In this document: one piece after another, positions 1-8,238 of the stretch | How the letters are laid out: every line of letters begins with the position of its first letter | How positions within the stretch are numbered: the first letter of the stretch is position 1 | Assembly: GCF_029643245.1 (NCBI RefSeq) | Contig: NZ_CP116398.1 | Location: forward strand, 2,852,001 to 2,916,000 | DNA: 64,000 nucleotides | Direction of reading: 5' to 3' | Source of the DNA: Methylomonas sp. EFPC3 | Lineage (GTDB): Bacteria; Pseudomonadota; Gammaproteobacteria; Methylococcales; Methylomonadaceae | Notes under the pieces: model-generated | What the model was told of the DNA's origin: nothing | The model's database searches: none | The model's input: only the letters and a program-made list of their open reading frames with translations | Made by a program: the position numbers and the translations under genes

Positions 1-65
1 AGATCGACCAAGCCTTTCAGAGTAACCGCCACCCGCGGGTTATCGGCGGTGTGTTGCGCATCCAT
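1..65 (-). CDS. DUF58 domain protein, N-terminal fragment
   Basis: Only the first 21 codons are in the window. The visible peptide begins MDAQHTADNPRVAVTLKGLV and runs off the left edge. Its ATG overlaps the TGA of the upstream MoxR gene (ATGA), so the two are translationally coupled. A short lead followed by a 'DNPRV.V.L..LV.L' segment is how many DUF58 (von Willebrand A-like) proteins start, and DUF58 genes usually follow moxR directly. The family call is inference from context and this short start. The function is probably in envelope or complex assembly with the MoxR ATPase. Confidence 0.6.
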   Translation of the reverse strand, partial: MDAQHTADNPRVAVTLKGLVD

Positions 66-1051
66 CACGGCACGGCAATCCTGGCGATCAATTCCTTGAC
101 CACGTAGTCGGCAGTGACGCCCTCGGCCTCGGCCTCGTAGGACAAAATCAACCGGTGGCGAAGTACGTCGTAGGCCATGTCCTGGATGTCGGCCGGGTCG
201 ACGAAATCGCGCTGCGCCAGCCAGGCCTTGGCCCGGGCGCAGCGGTCCAGCGCAATGCTGGCGCGCGGGCTGGCGCCGTATTGGATCCAACCGGCCAAGT
301 CCTGGCCGTAGGCCGCCGGTTTACGGGTGGCCAATACGATCTGCAATAAGTATTGCTCCAGACTATCGGCCATGTATAAGTCGAGTACCTCGCCACGGGC
401 GGCGAACAGCGTTTGCTGGCTGATTTTGGGCGCCTGGTAGTCGCCGTTTTGCAAAGCACCTTTGGCTTCGGCCCGGGCGAGGTGCAGAATGGCTTGTTCA
501 TGGCCGGCATCCGGATAATCGATTTTGACGTGCAGCAAAAACCGGTCGAGCTGAGCTTCCGGCAGCGGATAGGTGCCTTCCTGTTCGATCGGGTTTTGGG
601 TCGCCATCACCATGAACAGTTGCGGCAGCGGATAGGTGGCTTTACCGACCGTGATCTGCCGCTCGGCCATTGCTTCCAGCAACGCCGCCTGCACTTTTGC
701 CGGCGCCCGGTTGATCTCGTCGGCCAGGATCAGATTATGGAATAACGGACCTTTCTGAAATTCGAAGCTGCCGGGCTGCGGCCGGTATATTTCGGTGCCG
801 GTCAAATCCGCCGGTAACAGATCCGGGGTAAATTGCACCCGGTGAAAATCGGCCTGTACGCCCTGGCTGAGAACATTGATGGCGCGGGTTTTGGCCAACC
901 CCGGCGCACCTTCCACCAACAGGTGGCCGTCGGCCAGCAACGCGATCAGCATCCGCTCTACCAGGACTTCCTGGCCGATGATTTGGCTATTGATATGGTG
1001 TTTGAGTTGTTGCAGCGCCGCTTGGCAGGAATCGGGACTTGTTGCAGTCAT
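65..1051 (-). CDS. MoxR-family AAA+ ATPase
   Basis: A 328-aa cytoplasmic AAA+ ATPase of the MoxR/RavA group (AAA_3). These act as chaperones that mature metal enzymes or membrane complexes together with a von Willebrand A protein encoded next door. The Walker A has the MoxR-type form EGAPGLAKT (residues 47-55). Walker B is LILADEIN (107-114) and is followed by the conserved NRAPAKVQAALLEAM segment. A sensor-1 region (ATQNPIEQEGTYPLPEAQLD) and a C-terminal lid domain follow. Length is normal for the family. The stop overlaps the start of the DUF58 gene. The substrate cannot be deduced; in methylotrophs MoxR relatives are linked to methanol dehydrogenase maturation, but no mox/xox genes are near. 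Confidence 0.93.
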   Translation of the reverse strand: MTATSPDSCQAALQQLKHHINSQIIGQEVLVERMLIALLADGHLLVEGAPGLAKTRAINVLSQGVQADFHRVQFTPDLLPADLTGTEIYRPQPGSFEFQKGPLFHNLILADEINRAPAKVQAALLEAMAERQITVGKATYPLPQLFMVMATQNPIEQEGTYPLPEAQLDRFLLHVKIDYPDAGHEQAILHLARAEAKGALQNGDYQAPKISQQTLFAARGEVLDLYMADSLEQYLLQIVLATRKPAAYGQDLAGWIQYGASPRASIALDRCARAKAWLAQRDFVDPADIQDMAYDVLRHRLILSYEAEAEGVTADYVVKELIARIAVP

Positions 1052-1117
1052 GTCGAATTGGTTTGATTGATGTTGCCGAGTTGGGACCGACCTTGGTCCG
1101 AAAAGTTGCGTTTGCGG

Positions 1118-1819
1118 CTAGTTTTTACGTTGCCGGTCTTTCCATTCGCGATGGGCGACCATGATGTTGACCACCTCGTGCGGATCGTCGGTGACGGTGA
1201 TCAGTGCTAAATCCTCTTCGGAAATGGTGCCGTATTCGAGCATTTTCGCCTTCATCCAGTCCATCAGCCCGTTCCAGAAGTCGCTGCCGAACAACACCAG
1301 CGGAATCGGATAGACCTTGTGGGTCTGCATCAGCGTCAGCGCTTCGAAGAATTCGTCCAGCGTACCGAAACCGCCCGGCATACAGACGTAACCGATCGAA
1401 TAACGCACGAACATGACTTTGCGCACGAAGAAGTAACGGAAATTCAGCGCGATATTCTGGTAAGGATTGGGTTTTTGCTCCATCGGCAATTCGATATTCA
1501 AACCGATGGAGGGTTGGTCGTTGGCGATCGCGCCTTTATTCGCGGCTTCCATTACGCCCGGACCGCCGCCGCTGATAATGGCAAAGCCCTGTTTGCTGAG
1601 CAGGTCGGCGATTTCGACGGTCTTGACGTAATAGGGATGATCCGGTTTCAAGCGGGCCGAACCGAAAATCGAGATCGCGTCGCACAGGCCGGATAATTCA
1701 TCGAAGCCTTCGGTAAACTCGCTGATGATCCGGAAGATGCGCCAGGATTGGTCGCCTTTCAAATCGTCGATAATGCTGGTCGAAGCGGAACTGCTGGTCC
1801 GATTTTTGATGCAACTCAT
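1118..1819 (-). CDS. LOG family protein (TIGR00730-type nucleotide phosphoribohydrolase)
   Basis: A 233-aa Rossmann-fold protein of the LOG / 'lysine decarboxylase-like' family. Characterised members release the base from cytokinin riboside or AMP 5'-monophosphates. Two family signatures are clear: SGGGPGVMEAANKG at residues 83-96 and PGGFGTLDEFFEA at 148-160, which bind the phosphate and carry the catalytic Arg/Glu region. The first 30 residues are low-complexity and Ser-rich. It lies 45 bp downstream of pyrC' on the same strand, so it may be co-transcribed with the pyrimidine genes. Its biological substrate in bacteria is usually unknown. Confidence 0.9.
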   Translation of the reverse strand: MSCIKNRTSSSASTSIIDDLKGDQSWRIFRIISEFTEGFDELSGLCDAISIFGSARLKPDHPYYVKTVEIADLLSKQGFAIISGGGPGVMEAANKGAIANDQPSIGLNIELPMEQKPNPYQNIALNFRYFFVRKVMFVRYSIGYVCMPGGFGTLDEFFEALTLMQTHKVYPIPLVLFGSDFWNGLMDWMKAKMLEYGTISEEDLALITVTDDPHEVVNIMVAHREWKDRQRKN

Positions 1820-1864
1820 GTTAAATTCCTTGGCGAGGGCTGCCCGCCGTCACGGTGCTAAGGG

Positions 1865-3169
1865 TCAGCCCCGGTTAACTCCAGAAATATCCGACAGGCA
1901 ATATGCAATCCGCCCGGCTTGTAAGGTGTGGGTCACGCGCCCGGTCAGGTCGCGCCCCCAGTAAGGCGTGTTGCAGCCGGCGCTAAGCCAGGCCGGGCGC
2001 TCGACCCGCCAGACCAGCGCCGGATCGAAAATACAGATGTCGGCGTTGCTGCCCACGGCCAGCGTACCGGCGGCCAGGCCCATGATCCGCGCCGGGTTGC
2101 AGGTCAGGCCGGCAATCGCTTGCGTCAGGCCGATGCGGTGTTGGCCGGTCAGGGCCAGCGTCAACGGCACCAGCGTTTCCAGCGCTGCGACGCCGGACTC
2201 GGTTTCCGGAAACGCGCCGAGCTTGGCGTCCAGATCGTGCGGTTGGTGATCGGAACAAATCGCGTCTATGGTGCCGTTGGCCAACGCTTCGCGCAGATAC
2301 TGGCGGTCTATCGTGCCCCGTAGCGGCGGCATCACGTGGTAATTGCCGTCGAACGGTGCCATGTCGTTTTCGGTCAGGTGCAGTTGGTGTATCGCGACGT
2401 CGGCGGTGACGTTCAGACCGTACTTCTTGGCCTGTTGGATCTTGATCACCGATTGCTTGCAACTGATCTGACTGAAATGCACCCGGCAGCCGGTCAGTTC
2501 GGCCAGTTCCAGACATTGTGCCAATGCAATCGATTCCGCCGCTTCCGGAATGCCGGGCAAGCCGTAGCGGCTGGCGACCGCGCCTTCGTGGGCGCAGCCC
2601 TTGCCGGACAAGGACGCTTCGTTGGCGCGGAACATCAGCAGCAAATCGTGGCTGCTGGCGTACTCCATCGCCCGGCGCAAGATCAGCAAATTGCCGAGCG
2701 GGGCACTGGCATTGCCGACTGCGATGCAGCCGGCCTGCTTCAGCGCAAACATGGCACTGAGCTCGTTGCCGTTCAGACGCTGGGTCAGCGCGCCGATACT
2801 GTAAACTTGCGCATAACCGGCCTGCTCGGCCTTGTCTTTGATGTATTCGACCACGGCCGGCGTGTCGATACAGGGCTTGGTGTCGGGCGGCAAACACAAC
2901 GAAGTCACGCCCGCGGCCAGCGCGGCCCGGGTTTCGGATTGGATATTGCCTTTTTGGGTCTGGCCCGGCTCGCGTAAGCGCACGCTCAAGTCGACGAAGC
3001 CGGGGCAAACCAACTGGCCGGTCGCGTCGATAGTTTGTTCGGCAGCGAAATCGGCCAGCGCTTCGCCAACCGCCACGATTTTACCGTCGGCGATATAGAC
3101 CGGGCCAATGGCGTCGATGCCGCTGGCCGGATCGACGATGCGGCCATTGTCGATTCGGATTTTGGTCAT
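1865..3169 (-). CDS. pyrC': Dihydroorotase-like protein PyrC' (probably inactive)
   Basis: A 434-aa amidohydrolase-fold protein directly downstream of pyrB. In active dihydroorotases the first beta strand ends with the metal-binding HxH (typically DxHxHxREPG). Here the segment at residues 59-69 reads VDLSVRLREPG, so both histidines are replaced by Ser and Arg. The NTxP-type segment reads LPPDTKP. The DHxPH-like segment is kept as SDHQPHD. In Pseudomonas a catalytically dead pyrC' next to pyrB encodes a subunit needed to assemble active aspartate transcarbamoylase; by analogy this protein is a structural partner of PyrB. The ATG overlaps the stop of a 25-codon micro-ORF, and its ribosome-binding site lies in a hairpin. 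A separate active dihydroorotase is expected elsewhere in the genome. Confidence 0.9.
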   Translation of the reverse strand: MTKIRIDNGRIVDPASGIDAIGPVYIADGKIVAVGEALADFAAEQTIDATGQLVCPGFVDLSVRLREPGQTQKGNIQSETRAALAAGVTSLCLPPDTKPCIDTPAVVEYIKDKAEQAGYAQVYSIGALTQRLNGNELSAMFALKQAGCIAVGNASAPLGNLLILRRAMEYASSHDLLLMFRANEASLSGKGCAHEGAVASRYGLPGIPEAAESIALAQCLELAELTGCRVHFSQISCKQSVIKIQQAKKYGLNVTADVAIHQLHLTENDMAPFDGNYHVMPPLRGTIDRQYLREALANGTIDAICSDHQPHDLDAKLGAFPETESGVAALETLVPLTLALTGQHRIGLTQAIAGLTCNPARIMGLAAGTLAVGSNADICIFDPALVWRVERPAWLSAGCNTPYWGRDLTGRVTHTLQAGRIAYCLSDISGVNRG

Positions 3170-3243
3170 GCCGCACCTCCTGGTGCGGCACCTTGGCGGG
3201 CCGCCGTTGGCAGTGCAAAATTTCTATCCTGAAATTTTGTCAT
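3166..3243 (-). CDS. Micro-ORF between pyrB and pyrC' (25 aa)
   Basis: A 25-codon reading frame starting [13 protein letters not shown] fills the pyrB-pyrC' gap exactly. Its ATG overlaps the TGA of pyrB, and its own TGA overlaps the ATG of pyrC' (ATGA at both ends). A good ribosome-binding site, GGAGG, sits six bases upstream inside the end of pyrB. The start region (GGAGGTACGGCATGACAAAA) is nearly identical to the pyrC' start region, which suggests it arose by a short tandem duplication. Translating it would open the hairpin that hides the pyrC' ribosome-binding site. It is probably a coupling or leader peptide. This is inference from sequence; no homologue is recognised. Confidence 0.5.
   Translation of the reverse strand: MTKFQDRNFALPTAARQGAAPGGAA
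3169..3190 (-). promoter_or_regulatory. Hairpin hiding the pyrC' ribosome-binding site
   Basis: A perfect 9-bp GC-rich stem (TGCCGCACC / GGTGCGGCA) with a four-base AGGA loop. The loop and the start of the descending arm make up the AGGAGG ribosome-binding site of pyrC', and the last paired base is the A of the pyrC' ATG. Such a structure should block free initiation and make pyrC' translation depend on ribosomes arriving from upstream. Confidence 0.6.
3216..3239 (-). repeat. Perfect inverted repeat within the micro-ORF
   Basis: CAAAATTTC and GAAATTTTG form a 9-bp perfect inverted repeat around a six-base loop, just after pyrB and inside the micro-ORF. It is AT-rich and not followed by a clean U run, so it is more likely an RNA structure or processing site than a strong terminator. 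Confidence 0.5.
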
Positions 3244-4202
3244 GCCGTACCTCCGCTTTGCATGGTCATTGACATGATCGCCATCCTTACCGCCACGCCG
3301 TTGCTGACTTGCTGCAGGATCACCGACTGCGGGCCGTCGGCAACACTGGAGGCGATTTCGACACCGCGGTTGATCGGGCCCGGATGCATCACGATCGCAT
3401 CGGGTTTGGCCCGTTGCAGTTTGGCTTCGGTCAAACCGAAGCAGCGGAAAAATTCGCTTTCGCTGGGCAGAAAGGCCGAGTTCATCCGTTCCTTTTGTAA
3501 ACGCAACATGATTACCACATCCACATCGACCAAGCCCTCGTCCATGTCGTGGATCGGCGTCACGCCCATGGTTTTGACCTGGGCCGGCAATAGTGTTTTC
3601 GGCGCAATGACTCTAACCTCGGCCACACCCAAGGCATTCAAAGCCAGAATTTGCGAGCGCGCCACCCGCGAATGCAGGATATCGCCGACGATCGCGACTT
3701 TCAGCCCCTCGAATTGTTTTTTATGTTGACGAATCGTGAACATATCCAGCATGGCCTGGGTCGGGTGCGCATGCTGGCCGTCGCCGGCATTGATTACGCT
3801 GATGTGGGGCGCCACTTGTTGAGCGATGAAGTGGGCGGCGCCGCTCAAAGCGTGGCGCACGACGAACATGTCGACCTGCATCGCTTCCAAATTGCGGATG
3901 GTGTCGAGCAGGCTTTCGCCCTTGGATGTGGCGGAACGGGCAATATCCATGTTCAACACGTCGGCCGACAGCCGGGTGGCAGCCAGCTCGAACGTGGTGC
4001 GGGTGCGGGTCGAGTTTTCGAAAAACAGATTGACGATGGTCTTGCCGCGCAGCAACGGCACTTTCTTCACCTGATGCTCGGACATGCCGACGAAGGATTC
4101 GGCCGTGTCCAGAATCTCGGTCAGCAACTCCCGATCCAGGCCCTCGATGGTCAGAAAGTGTTTGAGTTTGCCTTGCTCGGTCAGTTGCAGATGCCGGGTC
4201 AT
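3240..4202 (-). CDS. pyrB: Aspartate carbamoyltransferase, catalytic chain
   Basis: A 320-aa enzyme catalysing carbamoyl phosphate + aspartate to N-carbamoyl-aspartate, the committed step of pyrimidine synthesis in the cytoplasm. The carbamoyl-phosphate-binding STRTR motif is at residues 64-68 ([13 protein letters not shown]). HPTQ is at 146-149. The aspartate-binding region [12 protein letters not shown] is near residue 280. There is no pyrI nearby. The partner instead appears to be the dihydroorotase-like PyrC' downstream, as in Pseudomonas-type class A enzymes. The ATG overlaps the pyrR stop (ATGA), so the genes are translationally coupled. Confidence 0.97.
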   Translation of the reverse strand: MTRHLQLTEQGKLKHFLTIEGLDRELLTEILDTAESFVGMSEHQVKKVPLLRGKTIVNLFFENSTRTRTTFELAATRLSADVLNMDIARSATSKGESLLDTIRNLEAMQVDMFVVRHALSGAAHFIAQQVAPHISVINAGDGQHAHPTQAMLDMFTIRQHKKQFEGLKVAIVGDILHSRVARSQILALNALGVAEVRVIAPKTLLPAQVKTMGVTPIHDMDEGLVDVDVVIMLRLQKERMNSAFLPSESEFFRCFGLTEAKLQRAKPDAIVMHPGPINRGVEIASSVADGPQSVILQQVSNGVAVRMAIMSMTMQSGGTA

Positions 4203-4720
4203 GCCGCGACTCCGGCCAAATCCTGAATCTCGATGCCGAGCGGGTCGGGACCGGTCAATTTAATCCGCTGGCCCTCGGCCAAATCGATACGGATGCCGCG
4301 GCAATCCGGCTGCAACGGAATTTGGCGGCCGTTGCGCTCGATCAACACCGCCAGCACGACCTGATTGGGGCGGCCGTAATCGAAAATCTCGTTCAGTGCG
4401 GCGCGACTGGTACGGCCGCTGTAAAACACGTCGTCGATCAGAATGATATCGCGCCCTTCCAGATGTGGCGGCAATTGGCTGGTTTTGACTTTGGGATGCA
4501 TGCCGATTTGGGAAAAATCGTCGCGATAAAAGGTGATGTCCAGCAAACCCAAGGGCTCGCTGATGCCCAAGCGCAAGTGCATGTGGCGGGCAACCCAAGC
4601 CCCGCCGCTGTGGATTCCGATCAGCAGCGGATTTTGCAGTTTTCGTTCGCCGATCTGCTGCCGGATGGCAAGTTCCAGATTGTCCAGCAGGACGTCGATG
4701 TTCAAAGAATCGATAGACAT
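4199..4720 (-). CDS. pyrR: PyrR bifunctional pyrimidine regulator / uracil phosphoribosyltransferase
   Basis: A PRT-fold protein of about 173 aa. The PRPP-binding loop is [17 protein letters not shown], and an earlier loop is [11 protein letters not shown]. PyrR proteins convert uracil to UMP and, in Gram-positives, bind pyr mRNA; in Pseudomonas-type proteobacteria the operon-linked PyrR regulates pyr genes less directly. The frame is open back to a GTG at 4780, and an in-frame ATG also lies at 4735. I prefer the ATG at 4720 ([12 protein letters not shown]) because family homology begins there, but no strong ribosome-binding site decides it. It is the first pyr gene in the gshB-tonB-yqgE-yqgF-pyrR-pyrB-pyrC' array. 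Confidence 0.9.
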   Translation of the reverse strand: MSIDSLNIDVLLDNLELAIRQQIGERKLQNPLLIGIHSGGAWVARHMHLRLGISEPLGLLDITFYRDDFSQIGMHPKVKTSQLPPHLEGRDIILIDDVFYSGRTSRAALNEIFDYGRPNQVVLAVLIERNGRQIPLQPDCRGIRIDLAEGQRIKLTGPDPLGIEIQDLAGVAA

Positions 4721-4792
4721 GGTGTGGTTGAGCATTTTGTTATTGTTGGCGGCCGGGCGCGGGGCATAACCAATCCGCACCGAAATCCGCGG

Positions 4793-5239
4793 TTATCGGT
4801 CGAACCAACTTTGCAAAATCAATTGGGCGGCAAGCTGGTCTTGGACCGCCCATAGTTTGGTCGCACTGAGTTGCAGTTCGTCGAACAGCATCTGTTTGGC
4901 GGCAAACGTGGTCAGCGCTTCGTCGATCTGGTGCACCGGCAAATTGTAACGCCCCTGCAACTGGCGACAGAACTTCTGCATCCGCGGCGTCACCACGTTG
5001 TCGGAACCGTCGGCTTGCCGGGAAATGCCGACGACCAAGCCGGCCGGCCGCCATTCGGCGATCAGTTGGCCGATCCTGCTCCAGTCCGGCACCTGGTTTA
5101 AGGAACGAATGGTTTGCAGCGGACTGGCGATGCCGCTGCCGGCATAACCGACGGCTACGCCGATTTTTTTATTGCCGAAATCGAATCCCAAATAGGCGTC
5201 GCTGCTTAATTTGGCAGCCAGCGGGTCGATTTTAACCAT
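4793..5239 (-). CDS. yqgF: YqgF/RuvX-family nuclease (pre-16S rRNA processing, Holliday junction resolvase-like)
   Basis: A 148-aa RNase H-fold protein. The first catalytic strand is YLGFDFGNKKIGVAVG with the conserved Asp. A central Gly-rich strand GLVVGISRQADGS and the late segment HQIDEALTTF with acidic residues follow. YqgF takes part in 16S rRNA 5'-end maturation and resembles RuvC. Length is normal (about 140-150 aa). Its ATG overlaps the end of yqgE by a few bases, as is common for this conserved pair. Confidence 0.94.
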   Translation of the reverse strand: MVKIDPLAAKLSSDAYLGFDFGNKKIGVAVGYAGSGIASPLQTIRSLNQVPDWSRIGQLIAEWRPAGLVVGISRQADGSDNVVTPRMQKFCRQLQGRYNLPVHQIDEALTTFAAKQMLFDELQLSATKLWAVQDQLAAQLILQSWFDR

Positions 5240-5810
5240 GTCCGGCCGGCGTGGTTAGACGATTGATGTCGATGCCGAGCTGACCAGCCGCGGCATTCCA
5301 GCGCTGGCTGATCGGCGTCTCATAGAGGATGGCTTCGCCGCAAGGCGTATTCAACCAGGCGTTTTCGACGATTTCTTTCTCCAACTGGCCGCTACCCCAA
5401 CCGGCATAACCCAGCGCGATCAGATAATGGCTTGGGCCTCTACCTTCGGCGATGGCTTCCAGGATGTCGCGGGAACTGGTCAAGGTGATGTTTTCCGCCG
5501 TGGAAATACTGGAATCCCAACGCTGCTCGCAGGCATTGTGAATCACGAAGCCGCGTTCCTGCTGCACCGGGCCGCCGGCGAAAATCGGCGTGTTCAACAC
5601 GGCTTCGATTTCGGATTTGATGCCCATCTGCTCGAAAATATCTTTCAACTTCATACCGGTCGGCCGGTTTATCACGATACCGAGCGCGCCTTCCGCATTA
5701 TGTTGGCACAGGTAGGTGACGGTATGAAAGAAATGCGGGTCGGCCAGGCCGGGCATCGCGATCAAAAACTGATTGTTCAAATAAGTTGCGTCTGTCATGG
5801 CAGTGCTCAT
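5232..5810 (-). CDS. yqgE: YqgE/AlgH family protein (UPF0301, DUF179)
   Basis: A 192-aa protein with the family's conserved N-terminus LNNQFLIAMPGLADPHFFHTV and internal segments GALGIVINRPTGM, FAGGPVQQERGFV and YAGWGSGQLEKEI. It matches E. coli YqgE and Pseudomonas AlgH. The molecular function is not established. The start could also be the ATG four codons later (5798); neither has a clear ribosome-binding site. It lies four bases downstream of tonB. Confidence 0.93.
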   Translation of the reverse strand: MSTAMTDATYLNNQFLIAMPGLADPHFFHTVTYLCQHNAEGALGIVINRPTGMKLKDIFEQMGIKSEIEAVLNTPIFAGGPVQQERGFVIHNACEQRWDSSISTAENITLTSSRDILEAIAEGRGPSHYLIALGYAGWGSGQLEKEIVENAWLNTPCGEAILYETPISQRWNAAAGQLGIDINRLTTPAGHG

Positions 5811-5813
5811 AGG

Positions 5814-6707
5814 CTAACGGGCGGTCATACCGGTTTCGTCCGAGAATTTCCAGACCCTGGTAATCACCAAAACGTTCACTTCTCTCAACAACTCGTCCGG
5901 TAACGCCGCAAACGGCGCACTCATCTTGACGATGCGCTTGGCAGCATCGTCCAGCGCCGGATTTCCGGACGATTTAACAATCCGCATACTGTAAATACTG
6001 CCGTCGGCACTGATGCCGACATCCATCGTCAAGATTTGCGAGGCCCCTTTTTTGCGAGCCGCCTCAGGATAATTCAGATTGCCGGTACGCTCAACCTTGT
6101 CTTCCCAATCCTTGACGTATTGCGCTGCCAGGTATTTGTGGGTACTGATCGAGTTGACGAATTTGATTTTCGATTCCTGGGTACTTTGCTGGCTGTTGCG
6201 AATCCGCTCGCCCAGTTGCGCGATCTGCTGCTGCAGGGCTTCAGGGGATAATTTGGGGGCGGCGTCATGGACCTCAACCGGCTCGGGTGTTTCCACCGGC
6301 TGTTCCGGCTCAGCCGCAATCTTAACCGGCGCCCTGGCTTGGACCAGCACCTTTTCGGTGACCGGTTTGGCCGGAACCGGCATCGGCTGCGGCACCACTT
6401 TTTTCTGCGGCGGACTCGGCGGCGAAAACGGTACCGCCTCTTTATGCTGCAAAGGCTCCGGTTTTTGGGTTTGCTCGCCGGCGCCGAGCTGATGCTCCGC
6501 AGCCAGATACTTGGCATCCTTCGGCGCCTTTTTCAGCGGAGTATGGGCCACTGTAATCTCCAGCGATTTATCCATCTTTGCCGGTTTCGGCGAGGTAAAG
6601 TTGATACCCAATACAATCACGACGTGCACCACCGCCGCCAGAAACAAAGCCGTGATCAGCGAATCGCCTTGCGACAGCGGGGTCGACGTCAACTGCGGAG
6701 CCTGCAT
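5814..6707 (-). CDS. tonB: TonB-family energy transducer
   Basis: A roughly 297-aa protein. A single N-terminal membrane segment (LITALFLAAVVHVVIVLGINF) anchors it in the inner membrane. A long Pro/Lys/Glu-rich periplasmic stretch follows (residues about 60-165). The C-terminal TonB domain carries the NYPEAARKKG signature and ends with VLVITRVWKFS. It should pass proton-motive energy from ExbB/ExbD to outer-membrane receptors; exbBD are not in this window. I chose the ATG at 6707 rather than 6731 because it follows an AAGG ribosome-binding site and avoids overlap with gshB. The gshB-tonB-yqgE order matches Pseudomonas. Confidence 0.92.
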   Translation of the reverse strand: MQAPQLTSTPLSQGDSLITALFLAAVVHVVIVLGINFTSPKPAKMDKSLEITVAHTPLKKAPKDAKYLAAEHQLGAGEQTQKPEPLQHKEAVPFSPPSPPQKKVVPQPMPVPAKPVTEKVLVQARAPVKIAAEPEQPVETPEPVEVHDAAPKLSPEALQQQIAQLGERIRNSQQSTQESKIKFVNSISTHKYLAAQYVKDWEDKVERTGNLNYPEAARKKGASQILTMDVGISADGSIYSMRIVKSSGNPALDDAAKRIVKMSAPFAALPDELLREVNVLVITRVWKFSDETGMTAR

Positions 6708-6708
6708 T

Positions 6709-7659
6709 TCAACCTTGCACTTGGGCAGCAATGTGGTCCATCAATTGCGCACTGATATTGATGCCGAATTGCTTATCCAACTCCTGGACGCAGGTCGGGC
6801 TGGTGACATTGACTTCGGTCAGGTAATCGCCGATCACATCCAAGCCGACGAACACCAAACCTTTTTCCCGCAATGTCGGCCCAACCTGTTCGGCAATCCA
6901 ACGGTCGCGCGCGCTCAATTCGCGGCCTTCACCGCGTCCACCCGCCGCCAGATTGCCGCGGCTTTCGCCGCTGGCCGGAATCCGCGCCAGGCAATACGGC
7001 ACCGGTTCGCCGTTCACCATCAAGATTCGTTTGTCGCCGTCCCTGACCGCCGGTAAGTAACGTTGCGCCATGATGTAACTGCTGCCGTGGCCGGTCATGG
7101 TTTCCAGAATCACGCTCAGATTAGGGTCGCCCTCGCGCACATGGAAAATCGAGGCGCCGCCCATGCCGTCCAGCGGCTTCAAAATGATCTCGCCTTGTTC
7201 GGCCAGAAAATTGCGGATTTTTTGCGGGTCCCGCGCCACCAACGTATCGGTGCAGCATTGTGGAAACCAAGCGGTAAACATTTTTTCGTTGGCATCGCGT
7301 AGCGACTGCGGCTTATTGACTACATACACGCCTTGGCGTTCGGCTTGCTCCAGCATATAGGTGGCGTAAATATATTCCTGGTTGAACGGCGGATCCTTGC
7401 GCATCATGATCACGTCCAGCTCGGACAGTTCGATCTGCCGCTCGGCGCCGAAAGCATGCCATTGTTTCTCGTCGCGCTTGACTTCGAGCAGGCGGCTGCG
7501 GGCATAGGCATGGCCGTTACGCATAAACAGATCGGACAACTCCATGTAGTGCAGTTCCCAGCCGCGGGCCTGAGCCTCCAGCAACATGGCAAAACTGGTG
7601 TCTTTTTTGATATTGATCTGGCCGATGGGATCCATGACCATGCCGAGTTTGATTGCCAT
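6709..7659 (-). CDS. gshB: Glutathione synthetase
   Basis: A 316-aa ATP-grasp ligase joining gamma-glutamylcysteine and glycine. It starts with the family-typical [20 protein letters not shown]. The metal/ATP-binding segments [32 protein letters not shown] and [19 protein letters not shown] are all intact. Length equals the E. coli enzyme (316). The ATG at 7659 is preceded by CAGGA at good spacing; an in-frame start eight codons upstream is less likely. Confidence 0.97.
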   Translation of the reverse strand: MAIKLGMVMDPIGQINIKKDTSFAMLLEAQARGWELHYMELSDLFMRNGHAYARSRLLEVKRDEKQWHAFGAERQIELSELDVIMMRKDPPFNQEYIYATYMLEQAERQGVYVVNKPQSLRDANEKMFTAWFPQCCTDTLVARDPQKIRNFLAEQGEIILKPLDGMGGASIFHVREGDPNLSVILETMTGHGSSYIMAQRYLPAVRDGDKRILMVNGEPVPYCLARIPASGESRGNLAAGGRGEGRELSARDRWIAEQVGPTLREKGLVFVGLDVIGDYLTEVNVTSPTCVQELDKQFGINISAQLMDHIAAQVQG

Positions 7660-7728
7660 AAAGTCCTGTATTACGCGAAACAAGTGGGAATGCGGGGGAT
7701 TTTATCAAATTTATTTTCCAGGCTGCGG

Positions 7729-7757
7729 TTTACCCGGAAAAGTTTTTTTGATATAAA
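7729..7757 (+). promoter_or_regulatory. Likely sigma70 promoter of rpmB-rpmG
   Basis: TTTACC (7729-7734) and TATAAA (7752-7757) are separated by 17 bp, with a T-rich spacer, about 40 bp upstream of the rpmB start. Confidence 0.6.
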
Positions 7758-7797
7758 GCGCGGCTATTTTGAATCAAAAGCTCGCATTGAGGTAGTC

Positions 7798-8034
7798 ATG
7801 TCCAGAGTATGCCAAGTAACAGGTAAACGCCCCCTGAGCGGGCACAACGTTTCACACGCAATGAACAAAACCAAGCGCCGTTTTGAGCCGAATCTGCACC
7901 ATCACAGATTCTGGGTGGAAAGCGAAAACCGCTGGGTACGCTTGAGAGTATCTTCAAAAGGCATGCGAATCATCGACAAAAATGGCATTGATGCGGTTTT
8001 GGCCGACATCCGTAGCCGTGGCGAACAAGTTTAA
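7798..8034 (+). CDS. rpmB: 50S ribosomal protein L28
   Basis: A 78-aa L28 protein starting [20 protein letters not shown] and ending SRGEQV, the full usual length for gammaproteobacteria. A GAGGT ribosome-binding site lies five bases before the ATG. The reading frame stays open far upstream, so a longer translation is an artefact. It is followed at once by rpmG, the usual pair. Confidence 0.98.
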   Translation: MSRVCQVTGKRPLSGHNVSHAMNKTKRRFEPNLHHHRFWVESENRWVRLRVSSKGMRIIDKNGIDAVLADIRSRGEQV

Positions 8035-8045
8035 GGAGACAGACA

Positions 8046-8201
8046 ATGCGCGACAAAATCAAATTGGTTTCGACTGAAGGTACCGGCCACTTCTACACCA
8101 CCACTAAAAACAAAAAAACCATGCCGGAAAAGATGGAGATCAAAAAATTCGATCCTGTCGTCCGCAGACACGTAATGTACAAAGAAGCCAAAATCAAATA
8201 A
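8046..8201 (+). CDS. rpmG: 50S ribosomal protein L33
   Basis: A 51-aa protein, [20 protein letters not shown] to the C-terminal YKEAKIK. It is the standard L33 length and lacks the zinc-ribbon cysteines (a C-minus type). An AAGGAG ribosome-binding site lies in the 11-base gap after rpmB, so the two genes form one transcript. Confidence 0.97.
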   Translation: MRDKIKLVSTEGTGHFYTTTKNKKTMPEKMEIKKFDPVVRRHVMYKEAKIK

Positions 8202-8238
8202 TTCCGCTTCTAGCCCGCCGGGCGGCCGGAATCTCCGG

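Noticed and set aside
1983..3008. Long 341-codon Arg-rich frame on the minus strand
   Set aside because: It is an out-of-frame reading of pyrC'. Its composition (Arg/Pro-rich) is typical of a shadow frame and it has no family features.
7333..7797. Long N-terminal extension of L28
   Set aside because: The frame is open upstream only by chance. L28 has a fixed 78-aa length and its own ribosome-binding site at 7798.
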